This document shows positions 23,010-33,485 of a stretch of DNA of 64,000 nucleotides, in pieces; within the stretch, counting starts at the first letter, position 1; each line of letters begins with the position of its first letter. The notes beneath the pieces are model-generated. The model was given only the letters and a program-made list of their open reading frames with translations, was not told the origin of the DNA and searched no databases. Position numbers and translations under genes: made by a program. Source of the DNA: Zingiber officinale (Eukaryota; Streptophyta; Magnoliopsida; Zingiberales; Zingiberaceae). Location of the stretch: the NCBI RefSeq assembly GCF_018446385.1, contig NC_055990.1, forward strand, positions 29,535,891 through 29,599,890, given 5' to 3'.

Positions 23010-24270
23010 GAGCCGCTCGGACGTTTATAGACGCCGGCTCGTCTCTCGATGTTTAACGTCGGAACTCTCCGGTCTTCCGCTCGAACGTTTATAGACGCCG
23101 GCTCGTCTCTCGATGTTTAACGTCGGAGTTCGACGGTCTTCCGCTCGGATGCTTATAGACGCCGGCTCGTCTCTCGATATTTAACGTCGGAGCTCGACGG
23201 TCTTCCGCTCGGACGTTTATAGACGCCGTCTCGTCTCTCGATATTTAACGTCGGAGCTCGACGGTCTTCCGCTCGGACGTTTATAGACGCCGGCTCGTCT
23301 CTCGATATTTAACGTCGGAGCTCGACGGTCTTCCGCTCGGACGTTTATAGACGCCGGCTCGTCTCTCGATATTTAACGTCGGAGCTCGACGGTCTTCCGC
23401 TCGGACGTTTATAGACGCCGGCTCGTCTCTCGATATTTAACGTCGGAGCTCGACGGTCTTCCGCTCGGACGTTTATAGACGTCGGCTCGTCTCTCGATAT
23501 TTAACGTCGGAGCTCGACGGTCTTCCGCCGGGCGTTTATAGCGCCGCTCGTCTCGATATTTAAGCATCGAAGCACGGCGGTCTTCCGCCGGGCGTTTATA
23601 GGCGTCGGCTCGTCTCGATATTTAACGCCGGAGCTCGGCGGTCTTCCGCTCGGGCGTTTATAGACGTCTCTCGATATTTAACGCCGGAGCTCGGCGGTCT
23701 TCCGCTTCGGATGTTTATAGACGTCGGCTCGTATCTCGATATTTAACGCCGGAGCTCGGCGGTCTTCCTCGGACGTTTATAGACGCGGCTCGTCTCGATA
23801 TTTAACGTCGGGCTCGGCGGTCTTCCGCTCGGACGTTTATAGACGCGGCTCGCCTCTCGATATTTAACGTCGGAGCTCGACGGTCTTCCGCTTGGACGTT
23901 TATAGACGCCGGCTCGTCTCTCGATATTTAACGTCGGAGCTCGACGGTCTTCCGCTCGGACGTTTATAGACGCCGGCTCGTCTCTCGATATTTAACGTCG
24001 GAGCTCGACGGTCTTCCGCTCGGACGTTTATAGACGTCGGCTCGTCTCTCGATATTTAACGTCGGAGCTCGACGGTCTTCCGCTCGGACGTTTATAGACG
24101 CCGGCTCATCTCTCGATATTTAACGTCGGAGCTCGACGGTCTTCCGCTCGGACGTTTATAGACGCCGGCTCGTCTCTCGATATTTAACGTCGGAGCTCGA
24201 CGGTCTTCCGCTCGGACGTTTATAGACGCCGGCTCGTCTCTCGATATTTAACGTCGGAGCTCGACGGCCT
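23010..24270. repeat. 64-bp tandem repeat array (about 20 copies) in the 3' part of element D
   Basis: The unit contains TTCCGCTCGGACGTTTATAG, then ACGCCGGCTCGTCTCTCGAT and ATTTAACGTCGGAGCTCGAC; successive copies start 64 bp apart (for example 23221 and 23285). Most copies are nearly identical. A cluster at 23520-23830 is shorter and more diverged. Each unit contains the inverted pair GACGCC(G)GC and a CGTCGG motif. It lies between the integrase stop (24399) and the 3' LTR. Tandem arrays at this place are known from Tat/Ogre-type elements and can seed satellites. Confidence 0.95.
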
Positions 24271-24398
24271 TTACGGCTAACTTCGACACTGCCGATCGGC
24301 GGAACCCTTGGCCATCCTTTGAATTAATTTCGCTTCCTGCATTACAAGGACACGGGCGACTAGCATATACACAAAAATGAGTTACATTCGTGCACCTT

Positions 24399-25316
24399 TC
24401 ATCCAGCTCGATAAGGCTGGAGATGATTTGCACTCCACGGTCGATCCAGCTGCCGCCCGTCTTCATCCTCCAAGTAGTAAGCGCCCGAGCGGAGCTTTTC
24501 AATAACCTTGAAGGGACTCGCCCAAGGAGCTTCCAGCTTGGGCTTGACTTTCTTCCAGACGAGATCGCCGACCTGGAATGGTCTGGGGATTACGCGGCGG
24601 TTGTAGTTTTGTTTCATCCGCTGCCGGTACGCCATCAGCCGAACGGACGCCTTGGCTCGCTCCTCGTCGACCAAATCCAGCTCCATGTTCCTCCGTTCGG
24701 CGTTGCCATCATCATAGCTCTGGATCCGGACGGACTCAACGCCGACTTCGACCGGAATGACCGCCTCGCCGCCATACACCAAATGGAACGGCGTGACGCC
24801 CGTCCCTTCCTTCGGCGTCATTCGGATGGCCCATAAGACGCTCGGCACTTCATCCGGCCAACTTCCTCCCAAATGGTCGAGCCGAGCGCGCAGAATACGA
24901 AGAATTTCCTGATTGGCTACTTTGGCTTGACCGTTGCTCTGGGGATAAGCCACGGACGTGAAGTGTTGCTCGATGCCGTAGCTTTTGCACCACTCCTCTA
25001 GCATCTTCCCTGTGAATTGCCGCCCATTGTCGGAAACCAATCGGCGGGGGATGCCGAACCGACAGATGATGTGTTGCCAGATAAATTTTTTGACCATCTG
25101 TTCGGTGATCTTGGCTAGCGGATCGGCCTCCACCCACTTGGAAAAATAATCAACCGCCACTAGCAAAAATTTTCGCTGCCCGGTCGCCATCGGAAATGGA
25201 CCGACAATATCCATTCCCCATTGATCGAACAGACATGAAACTGTTGATGCCTTCATTTCTTCTGCCGGTCGGTGGTTGAAGTTATGGTACTTCTGGCATG
25301 AGAGGCACGTCGACAC
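24399..25316 (-). CDS. Integrase core and C-terminal part of gypsy element D Pol
   Basis: This 305-residue open stretch is the C-terminal part of Pol. It begins inside the zinc-binding region (the second Cys pair, CLSCQKY, residues 4-10). The catalytic core follows with Asp in MDIVGPFP (about residue 35), Asp in RLVSDNGRQFTG (about 95), and the third acidic position within the YPQSNGQAKVANQEI segment (about 125-138). The C-terminal part has the GDLVWKKV motif of the SH3-like domain (about 255). The two zinc-binding His lie upstream, separated by an in-frame TAA (25335-25337). The GTG start of the open frame is not a real start; the protein would be cut from a polyprotein. It would insert the cDNA into host DNA. 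Confidence 0.9.
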   Translation of the reverse strand: MSTCLSCQKYHNFNHRPAEEMKASTVSCLFDQWGMDIVGPFPMATGQRKFLLVAVDYFSKWVEADPLAKITEQMVKKFIWQHIICRFGIPRRLVSDNGRQFTGKMLEEWCKSYGIEQHFTSVAYPQSNGQAKVANQEILRILRARLDHLGGSWPDEVPSVLWAIRMTPKEGTGVTPFHLVYGGEAVIPVEVGVESVRIQSYDDGNAERRNMELDLVDEERAKASVRLMAYRQRMKQNYNRRVIPRPFQVGDLVWKKVKPKLEAPWASPFKVIEKLRSGAYYLEDEDGRQLDRPWSANHLQPYRAG

Positions 25317-25334
25317 GGTCCGAGCGGCGTCTGC

Positions 25335-27780
25335 TTATAAAGTCGGCCAAAAGTATCCAGCTAGCAGGATCTTCTTAGCTAGTGCTCGTCCGCCCGGATG
25401 TCCTCCGCACGATCCTTGATGTACTTCTTGGAGGATGTAAGCCGAGTCCTCCGAGCTCACGCATTTCAACAACGGACGTGAGAAAGCCTTTTTGTAAAGC
25501 TGATCGCCGATGAGTGTGAACCTACCGGCTCTCCTCCTTAGCAGCTGGGCTTCATACTCATTGGATGGTGTGGCGCCCGAGCGGAGGAACTCCATGATGG
25601 GTGTCCGCCAGTCGCTTGGAAATGTGAGGCCTTCCATCCAGTCGACGTGCGCCACCAACAATACTTTTTCAATTGGCTGCTGAATGGCGACCGGCGTTAC
25701 TGAGCTCGCGAGTTTGACTAACTCATCAGCTGCTTGATTTTCTGCTCTGGGTATCTTCTGGACAATAACTTCTCTAAAATCGACTTTGAGTTTCTCAAAG
25801 GCTTCAGCGTAGAGCTTGAGTCGAGCACTATTGATTTCGAAGGTACCAGAAAGCTGCTGAGCGGCCAACTGCGAGCTCCCACATGCCGAGCTGCCTGCAA
25901 GCCGGCTATGAGGGTCTCATACTCTGCTTCATTGTTGGTAGCTTTATAATCCAGCCGGACGGATAACTGCATCTTCTCTTCTTAAGGGGAGAGTAACAAT
26001 ATTCCAATCCCGCTTCCAAGCCGAGTGGACGACCCATCCACATATACTCTCCACATAGCTTCCGGCTCCGGCCTTTGCACCTCAGTCACAAAATCGGCCA
26101 AGGATTGTGCTTTGACCGCCGAGCGGGGCTGGTATTGGATATCAAATTCACTTAACTCTGTCGTCCATTTGATGAGCCGTCCGGATGCCTCTGGATTTAG
26201 TAGAACACGTCCGAGCGGGCTATTGGTTTTGACAATGATCGTATGCGCCAGGAAGTATGGGCCTTGATGCCGAGCGAGACCAGCAGCCGCTTCTCGAGCC
26301 CAGTAGCGAGATTCAAGATCTTTAAAATGTGACTAAGGAAATACACAGGCTCTTCTCCGCTCGCCCTCACTAAAGCCGAGCCGATTGCATGCTCGGTTGA
26401 AGACAAGTAGATATAAAGTGGCTCACCCGCAGTCGGCTTGGCCAATACCGGGAGAGAATTCAGATATGCCTTCAAGTCTTCGAACGCCCGATCGCATTCT
26501 TCATCCCAAACTTTAATGAGATTGAAGAAAAGGAGGCTCGGTGGGGGATTGAAGATGAAGGGAAGACATCAAACTCTCAAGAAGCTGCCACTACTTCCTC
26601 TTGCGAGCTTTCACCTTCTGGGACCTTCGCCGGTCACTATGTTATTAAGAATGCTCGATGAGGAACACCACTTCCTTTCCTTTGCTTGACTCCGTATTTG
26701 CGTAGCGTTCGGAAGGTTTCTTCCATGTCCTTGAAGAGATCGGCCGCTCGGACGGACTTAATGAGAATGTCGTCACATAAACTTCTAGATTCCATCCGTC
26801 TGCTCTCTGAATACTTTATTCATCAATCGATATGTGGCCCGCATTCTTCAATCCGAACGGCATCATATTATAGCAATAAGTGTCAGTAGTCACGGTGACT
26901 TTTCTTGATCTTCAGGCGAGGCACTTGGTGATAGCCCAGTAGGCGTCGAGCATCTGATTAATTGGTAGAGTCCACCGGTGATCTATGGGCGGAGGATAAA
27001 AATCTTTCGGGCAAGCTTTGTTGAGATCCCGAAAATCTATGCACACTCTCCACTTGTTGCCTGGCTTGGAGACTAATACTACGTTAGCCAACTAGCTCGG
27101 GAACTGCACCTCGCGTATATGGCCGGCCTCCAGAAGTTTTTCCACCTATGCTCGGATGATGAAATTTTGCTCGGCGCTGAAGTCCCTTTTTCTTTGCTTT
27201 ACCGGCCGAGCGTCCGATCGGACATGCAACTCGTGCTGCGCTATGCTCGGCGAAATTCCGGGCAGCTCATGTGTCGACTAGACGAAGACATCATGATTTC
27301 TTCGGAGGCATTGGATCAGCTCCTCTTTCTGCTTCTCCTCCAGATCGGACGCAATAAAAGTCGTGGCCTTCGATCGGGTTGGGTGAATCTGCACTTCCTC
27401 TTTTTCTTCATAAATTAAAGAGGGTGGCTTTTCGGTGATGGCGTTTACCTCGATCCGGGGTGCCTTCCGAGCCGAATTGGCTTCTGCTCGGACCATCTCG
27501 ATGTAGCATCGCCGAGCTGCTAACTGATCTCCCCGTACTTCTCCCACTTTGTCCTCCACGAGGAACTTGATCTTCTGATGGAAGGTTGAGACGACCGCTC
27601 GGAATTCGCTGAGCGCCGGTCATCCCAAAATGACGTTGTAGGACGAGGGAGAGTCGACCACCATGAAGTTTGTTGTCCTTGTCCTCCTGAGCGGCTCTTC
27701 TCCAGTGAGGTAGCCAGGATCTGTCCGACCGTGAACTTCGTTGCAAGTAAACCCGTAGGCGGAGTTGTCATGGGCAATCG
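25335..27780 (-). pseudogene. Protease-RT-RNase H part of gypsy element D Pol, frameshifted
   Basis: RNase H pieces are visible at 25972-25335 (TNNEAEYETLIAGLQAA, then PRAENQAADELVKLAS), the RT-RNase H connection at 26475-26197 (GEPLYIYLSSTEHAIGSALV), and RT before that to about 27100. The protease region lies roughly 27400-27780. The RT catalytic box, expected to read YVDD, has lost one base near 26774 so that the frame shifts inside it. Other single-base gaps break the frame repeatedly. In an intact element this polyprotein copies RNA into DNA; this copy is dead as written. Confidence 0.8.
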
Positions 27781-29182
27781 GCTCGATCAATTTTGATTGA
27801 CGCCTTCTTGAATATGATGTTGGTGAGCTCCTTAACTCCTTCCAGTCCCGGGCCCAAACTAATTTGGTCCTTTCGCTCGCATGAATCTGGCCGGACGCTC
27901 GCCTTTCTAGCTCGGTTGGAGTCTCCTCCGGTCGCCCGCAATAACGTTGATCTCGCCTCGGGAAGTATTGCTTCTATTTTCCTTCCCGAGCGGACGGTCG
28001 AGACCGTTCTCTGCTTCGGCGATTCTCAGCCTTGGAGAGCGATGCCGATCGGGAGTCTGTTGTCTATCAGCTCGTCCGATCGGCTTCATGAGTTCTCTGT
28101 TGCCTGTCGAGGAGGGAGACCGTCGTCCGGCATTCCGGAGCCAAGGGAAGACTTCGACAATCCCTTGTGTTGTGCGTATCCGTCCGGTGGAAGGAGCGGA
28201 ACATCGGGGTTCATCTCTTCTTTGGCTTGGGCCGAGCTGCAGCCACCTGGCGTGGGGGGATCGGATTGCTTCTGCCCTTGGTCCTCTAGGCGGTTGATGG
28301 GCCGGAGGAGCCCACTCGGCTGGAGTTTCCTTTTTCCTGGCCGCTTGTGCTTCTTCCACGTTGATGTATTCGTTAGCCCGGTGTAGCATGTGATCGTAAT
28401 CTCGGGGCGACTTTCAGATGAGTGATCGGAAAAAATCCCCATCCACTAGGCCTTGTGTGAAGGCATTCATCATGGTTTCCGAAGTGGCCGTTGGAATGCC
28501 CATCGCCATTTTGTTGAACCGCTGGATGTAAGCTCGGAGCGATTCACGGGCTTCTTGCTTGATGGCGAACAAGCTCACGCTCGTTTTCTAGTAGCGCCGA
28601 CTGCTCGCAAAATGGTGGAGGAAGGCCGTTCGGAAGTCCTTGAAGCTTGTGATGGATCCGTCCGGCAGCCTCCGAAACCACCGCTGAGCCGATCCCGAGA
28701 GAGTAGTAAGAAAAACTCGGCACTTTACTCCATCTGTGTATTGATGGAGAGTAGCTGTGTTATCGAACTTACCCAGATGATCATCTGGGTCAGTTGTCCC
28801 ATTATACTCGCCGATCATCGGAGGCACATAGTGCTTCGGCAGAGGATCTCTCAGGATAGCCTCTGAAAATTGGCGATTAATCCTCTCGGGTGATGCGTCC
28901 GCTCGGGGGGTTTTCCCCTTTCTGTCATCTCGTCTAGGCATCTCATCCGAAGAAGATCCCCTATCTCTATGAGCTGGTACGACTTTAGGGGTGCAGAATA
29001 GGACTCGATGAAATGCAACGGTGGCCGGTGGTGCTTCCGCTCGACCACCAGACGCTGATGTTGCTCTTTGCTCGGTACCGTGGCTTCTGTTTTGCTCCTG
29101 ACTTGGCGGCCCGTATCTCGATCAGAGCGTCGAGTTCCTCGTTCGAAAGCGTCACCATGTGTTGTCGTCCAGCCTCGTCCAT
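27781..29182 (-). pseudogene. Gag of gypsy element D, frameshifted
   Basis: Gag probably starts at the ATG at 29182, 31 bp after the primer site, with MDEAGRQHMVTLSNEELDAL. A shift follows and the main domain is read at 28941-28588: MIGEYNGTTDPDDHLGKF and RWFRRLPDGSITSFKDF are the Retrotrans_gag core. The C-terminal part (28442-27907) is split over overlapping frames and is charged. Gag would form the particle. Confidence 0.82.
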
Positions 29183-29212
29183 TGCTTCCGATCGGATGCA
29201 GGAGCGTTCCCA

Positions 29213-29224
29213 CAAACGGCGCCA
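29213..29224 (-). other. Primer binding site of element D
   Basis: On the minus strand TGGCGCCGTTTG follows the 5' LTR after 3 bases. This type of primer site is typical of plant Ty3/gypsy elements of the Tat/Athila type; I cannot name the tRNA with certainty. Confidence 0.8.
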
Positions 29225-29227
29225 AAT

Positions 29228-29958
29228 TGATCCTGTCCGAATGCTGAATCAATGGACGTTGGGCACGTGGCGCTCTCCGGGTCGCCGATGTAGATCTCCG
29301 GCTAGTCTCACGAAGCTCCGTGAACTGCGAAGTCGGGCGGGAAGGGTTCCGGCGGCGACCCTCGGCGCTTCAAGTCAAGTAAGCAAGTGGTGGAAAAAGT
29401 AGCTCCAAAGCTTGTAGAACGCGTGCGAAGTCTGCGGCTCTTTATATAGGCGGTGAAAGAGCCTCTACATGCCCACCGAGGCGACGTGTCGCAACCCATA
29501 CCTCGGTATGTGTTTGTCGAAAGCTTACGGCGCCATGATCCCATCGCGCCTTGATGGGACAACAGGACACCCGTTATCGGACTAGGAGTATGGCAGCTAT
29601 ATGACTTGGTCGCCAGAATGTTCTGCCTATTTACCCACCGGGGCGTCCATCCGTGGCTAGACGAAGAGCGCCGTCCGGACGGCCCTAATTCCCTGCGCCG
29701 GCCGGGCGGCGCGCCCATTACGTCCTGCCTTCTCTTAGGCCTTCCGCTCGGTCATTATTTACTGTTTCATTGAGCGTCGGAACCCCGATCCCTGTCAGGG
29801 CGCCTTTTACTATCAGATGTTTACTAGCAGACCGATCGGCTTGCCCTTTTCTCATGAGTCCGGTCGGCTCACCCTTCTTCGACGGACCACCTGGCCTTTT
29901 GACCTCCACGTGGCGTTGACCCCTCGTTAGGGGGTCCCGGGCTCTTACCACCGGATCA
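29228..29958 (-). repeat. 5' LTR of element D (731 bp)
   Basis: Matches 22042-22824 but lacks many short pieces, mostly 1-10 bases, concentrated at 29320-29660. The last ~250 bp are almost identical to the other LTR. Confidence 0.95.
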
Positions 29959-29963
29959 AAAGT

Positions 29964-32900
29964 GAATAAATCTCAGAGTACAGGACCTAAAGCTGGAATG
30001 ATGAAGCCGAAGGGCAAGTGCTTCATCTGCAAGCAGTTAGGGCATTGGAAGGCGGACTGTCCTCGTAGGAATCAGAACAACAAAGGTATATCTCATGCTC
30101 TAGTTGTTGAAACATGTTTAGCGGTGTTATCTACCAGCACCTGGTGTGTAGATACAGGAGCCACTGATCATGTCTGCAATTCCTTGCAAGGGTTCCAGGA
30201 AATCCGACGACTAACTGAAGGAGAGATTACCGTCTACATGGGCAATGCTACTAAGGTGGCGGCTGTTGCAGTGGGAGATGTCTACTTATCTTTTAATAGA
30301 AATAGAAATTTGGTTTTAAGAAATTGTCTTTATGTACCCAGTTTTAGAAAGAATTTAATTTCAGTTTCTAAACTGTTTTTGGATGGATATTCAGTTTCTT
30401 TTAGTAATGATGTAATTATTAAGAGAAATAAAGTGATTATCTGTTCTGGTGCATTAGTAGGCAATTTGTATACTTTAAATCCAATTTCTCCCACAAAGCA
30501 AAACATAGAAATTTATAACTCATCTTCTAACTCTAATAAAAGAAAAGAACCTTCGGAAATGAACCAAGCATATCTTTGGCATCTAAGGTTTGGTCATATT
30601 AACTTAAATAAGATTCAGAGGCTTATAGCCGATGGACTTTTGGGTTCATTAGAGTTGGAAAATTTTCCAACTTATGAATCTTGCTTGGAAGGTAAAATTA
30701 CCAAGAGGCCTTTCAAGGCCAAGGGGTATAGAGCCAAAGAAGTGTTAGAATTAGTTCATTCTGATTTGTGTGGTCCTATGTCTGTCCAGGCAAGAGGAGG
30801 TTTTGAATATTTTGTCTCTTTTATAGATGATTATTCAAGATACGGATACATTTACCTAATGCGCCACAAGTCCGAGTGCTTTGATAAGTTCAAAGAATAC
30901 AAGGCTGATGTGGAGAAACGACTAGGTAAAAGTATCAAGACACTACGATCTGATCGTGGTGGCGAATACCTCTTAGGAGAGTTTAGGAATTACTTATCAG
31001 AGGTCGGGATTCAATCTCAATTGTCTGCACCTGGTACACTATGTTCCAATTACAAGAACTACTTTTTTATTAGGTACACTTTCTATTTGTGGTATTCCAC
31101 CTCTTGCTTGTTTTTGGTCCAAAGATGAAATTCTTAATGAGAGTTGGTTGTATTCACCAATTTTTGCAATAATAGCTTGTTTCACAGCAGGATTAACTGC
31201 ATTTTATATGTTTCGCGTGTATTTACTTACTTTTGATGGGCATTTGCGTATAAATTGTAAAAATTACACCAACAAAATGGTGTAGCAGAACGAAGGAATA
31301 GGAATATTATGGAGATGGTTAGATCGATGATGAGTTATTCAGAATTACCAAATTGGTTTTGGGGATATGCTCTGGAAATAGCAGTATACGTTCTGAACTT
31401 AATACCTTCTAAATCAGTTTCTTCTACTCCTACAGAATTGTGGAATGAGCGAAAACTCAGTCTAAGACATATTCGGATTTGGGGTAGTCCAGCACATGTG
31501 CTGAAACCAGCTGCTGATAAGTTAGAATCTCGTACAGAAGTTCGCGTGTTTGTGGGATATCCCAGAGGAACGAAAGGTGGTTTATTTTATAGTCCTAAAG
31601 ACCAGAAGGTCATTGTTAGCACCAATGCCCAGTTTTTAGAAGAAGACTATATAATGGATCACAAGCCCAGTAGCAAAGTTATTTTAGAAGAACTTAGAGA
31701 GGACACGTCTACCTTAGTACCAACAGTACAAGATGAAGTACCACAAGAGACTGCAACACGTGTCACACATGATATACAACCATAGACAGTGCCTCGTCGT
31801 AGTGGGAGGGTTGTAAGGCAGCCTGATAGGTTCATGTTTTTGGGAGAGTCTTCCGACTTGGTCCCTGGTAAACATGAACCTGATCCCCGAACATATGACG
31901 AAGCACTCCAAGATATAGATGCAGCATCTTGGCAAAAGGCGATGAATTCTAAAATAGAGTCTATGTACTCTAATAAGGTCTGGGAGCTTGTAGAACCACC
32001 TGATGGTGTAAAAGTCGTTGGATGCAAGTGGATCTACAAAAGGAAAAGAGGGACAGACGGGAAGGTAGAAACCTTCAAAGCTAGGCTTGTTGCAAAAGGG
32101 TATACTCAGAAAGAGAGAATCGATTATGAGGAAACCTTTTCACAAGTAGTCATGCTTAAGTCTATCCGGATACTCTTATCCATTGCTGCTCATATGGATT
32201 ATGAGATTTGGCAAATGGATGTCAAGACAGCTTTCCTAAATGGAAGTCTTGAAGAGAACATCCATATGAAGCAACTAAAAGGGTTCATTGAAAAAGGCAA
32301 AGAGCATCTAGTGTGCAAGCTCAACCGGTCCATTTATGGACTGAAGCAAGCTTCTAGGTCTTGGAACATCCGGTTTAATGAAGTAATCCAGTCATATGGA
32401 TTTATTCAGTGTCCGGATGAGTCTTGTGTATACAAGAAGTGTAACAGAAACGTGGTGGTATTTCTTGTACTATATGTAGATGATATTTTGTTAATTGGCA
32501 ACAATGTCAAGATATTATCAGACGTAAGGGTATGGTTGTCCAAACAATTTGATATGAAGGACTTAGGAGATTGTGCACACATTCTTGGGATCAAAGTTAT
32601 AAGGGATCGCAAGAAAAGAATGTTGTGTCTGTCCCAAGCTTCATATATAGATACAGTCCTTGCTCGTTTTAGCATGCAGGATTCCAAGAAAGGATTCTTA
32701 CCTTTTAGGCATGGAATAGATCTATCTAAAGAGATGTCTCCAAAGACATCAAAGGAGATAGAAGACATGAAAGCAGTTCCTTATGCTTCGGCTGTAGGAA
32801 GCCTTATGTATGCAATGCTATGTACGAGACATGATATCTGCTTTGTCGTGGGCATGGTCAGTAGATATCAAAGTAACCCTGGACAAGGACATTGGACTGC

Positions 32901-33471
32901 GGTAAAGCATATATTAAAGTACTTGAGAAGGACTAGAGATTATATGCTAGTTTACCAAGCAGACAATTTGCTCCCTGTGGGTTACACGGATTCAGATTTC
33001 CAATCAGATAGGGACAACAGTAAATCTACATCAGGCTATGTGTTTACTTTAGGAGGTGGAGCCATTTCATGGAGGTGTGTTAAGCAGAAATGTGTTTCGG
33101 ACTCAACCATGGAAGCTGAGTATGTAGCAGCCTCTGAGGCAGCTAAAGAAGCAGTATGGCTCAGGAACTTTCTAATGGACTTAGATGTGATTCCTGGTTT
33201 GCCCAAAATCATCACAATTTATTGTGATAATAGCGGTGCAGTTGCAAACTCGAAGGAACCACGAGCTCACAAGGCAAGTAAACATATAGAGCGCAAGTAC
33301 CACCTGATACGAGATATCGTGAAGCGAGAAGAAGTTGTCATCGCCAAGATTGCATCAGCGGATAACCTGGCAGATCCTTTCACTAAGGCCCTTCCGGCGA
33401 AAGCTTTCGATCGGCATGTGGAGGGAATGGAAATCAAATGTATGGTAGAAGATATGCAGCTTAGTCATTAG
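29964..33471 (+). pseudogene. Pol of copia element C: zinc knuckle, protease, integrase, RT, RNase H
   Basis: In one frame: Gag zinc knuckle CFICKQLGHWKADC (30018 on); aspartic protease with CVDTGATDH (about 30140); integrase zinc-binding region with H-x3-H near 30580-30600, where the first of the two expected Cys reads Tyr (PTYESC); core Asp residues in HSDLCG and FIDDYSRY; the catalytic Glu in NGVAERRNR after 31279. RT carries YVDD at 32473-32484. RNase H ends in ADNLADPFTKALP. Two breaks occur: a plastid insert (31040-31267) ending the frame with TGA at 31126, and TAG at 31783. RT and RNase H from 31786 are open to 33471. Confidence 0.93.
31040..31267 (+). pseudogene. ndhF: Plastid ndhF fragment inserted in copia integrase
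   Basis: The copia frame stops matching right after GGTACAC (31033-31039) and resumes with CAACAAAATGGTGTAGCAG at about 31270. In between, 76 codons in a different frame read without a stop as the conserved part of NAD(P)H dehydrogenase subunit 5 of the chloroplast, including [15 protein letters not shown] and ending near TFDGHLRIN. In the plastid this subunit is a membrane component of the NDH complex. The insert is 228 bp, a multiple of three, so the flanking copia frames still agree, but its TGA in the copia frame (31126-31128) truncates the integrase. The piece lacks start and end of ndhF and is not expressible as a protein by itself. Confidence 0.92.
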
Positions 33472-33485
33472 TATAAGTGGGAGAT
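33472..33485 (+). other. Polypurine tract of element C
   Basis: TATAAGTGGGAGAT lies directly before the 3' LTR and would prime plus-strand cDNA. Confidence 0.9.

Larger units (their letters stand above)
22042..29958 (-). mobile_element. Ty3/gypsy LTR retrotransposon D, TSD AAAGT
   Basis: LTRs 22042-22824 and 29228-29958 start TGATCC and end GGATCA. AAAGT flanks both sides (22037-22041, 29959-29963). The primer site next to the right LTR and purine tract next to the left LTR put it on the minus strand. Coding order right to left is gag, protease, RT, RNase H, integrase: the gypsy order. A 1.25-kb tandem array lies between integrase and the 3' LTR. The primer site and array resemble the Tat/Ogre group, but the clade is an inference. 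It sits inside the gag of copia C and is therefore younger. Many one-base gaps break its frames. Confidence 0.95.

Noticed and set aside
23010-24270. Regular 64-bp repeats reminiscent of a CRISPR array
   Set aside because: Units are contiguous with no unique spacers, the DNA is a plant retrotransposon, and the array lies inside element D.
24390-24836. Plus-strand frame of 148 codons opposite the gypsy integrase
   Set aside because: The minus strand carries clear integrase motifs; the plus frame has none.
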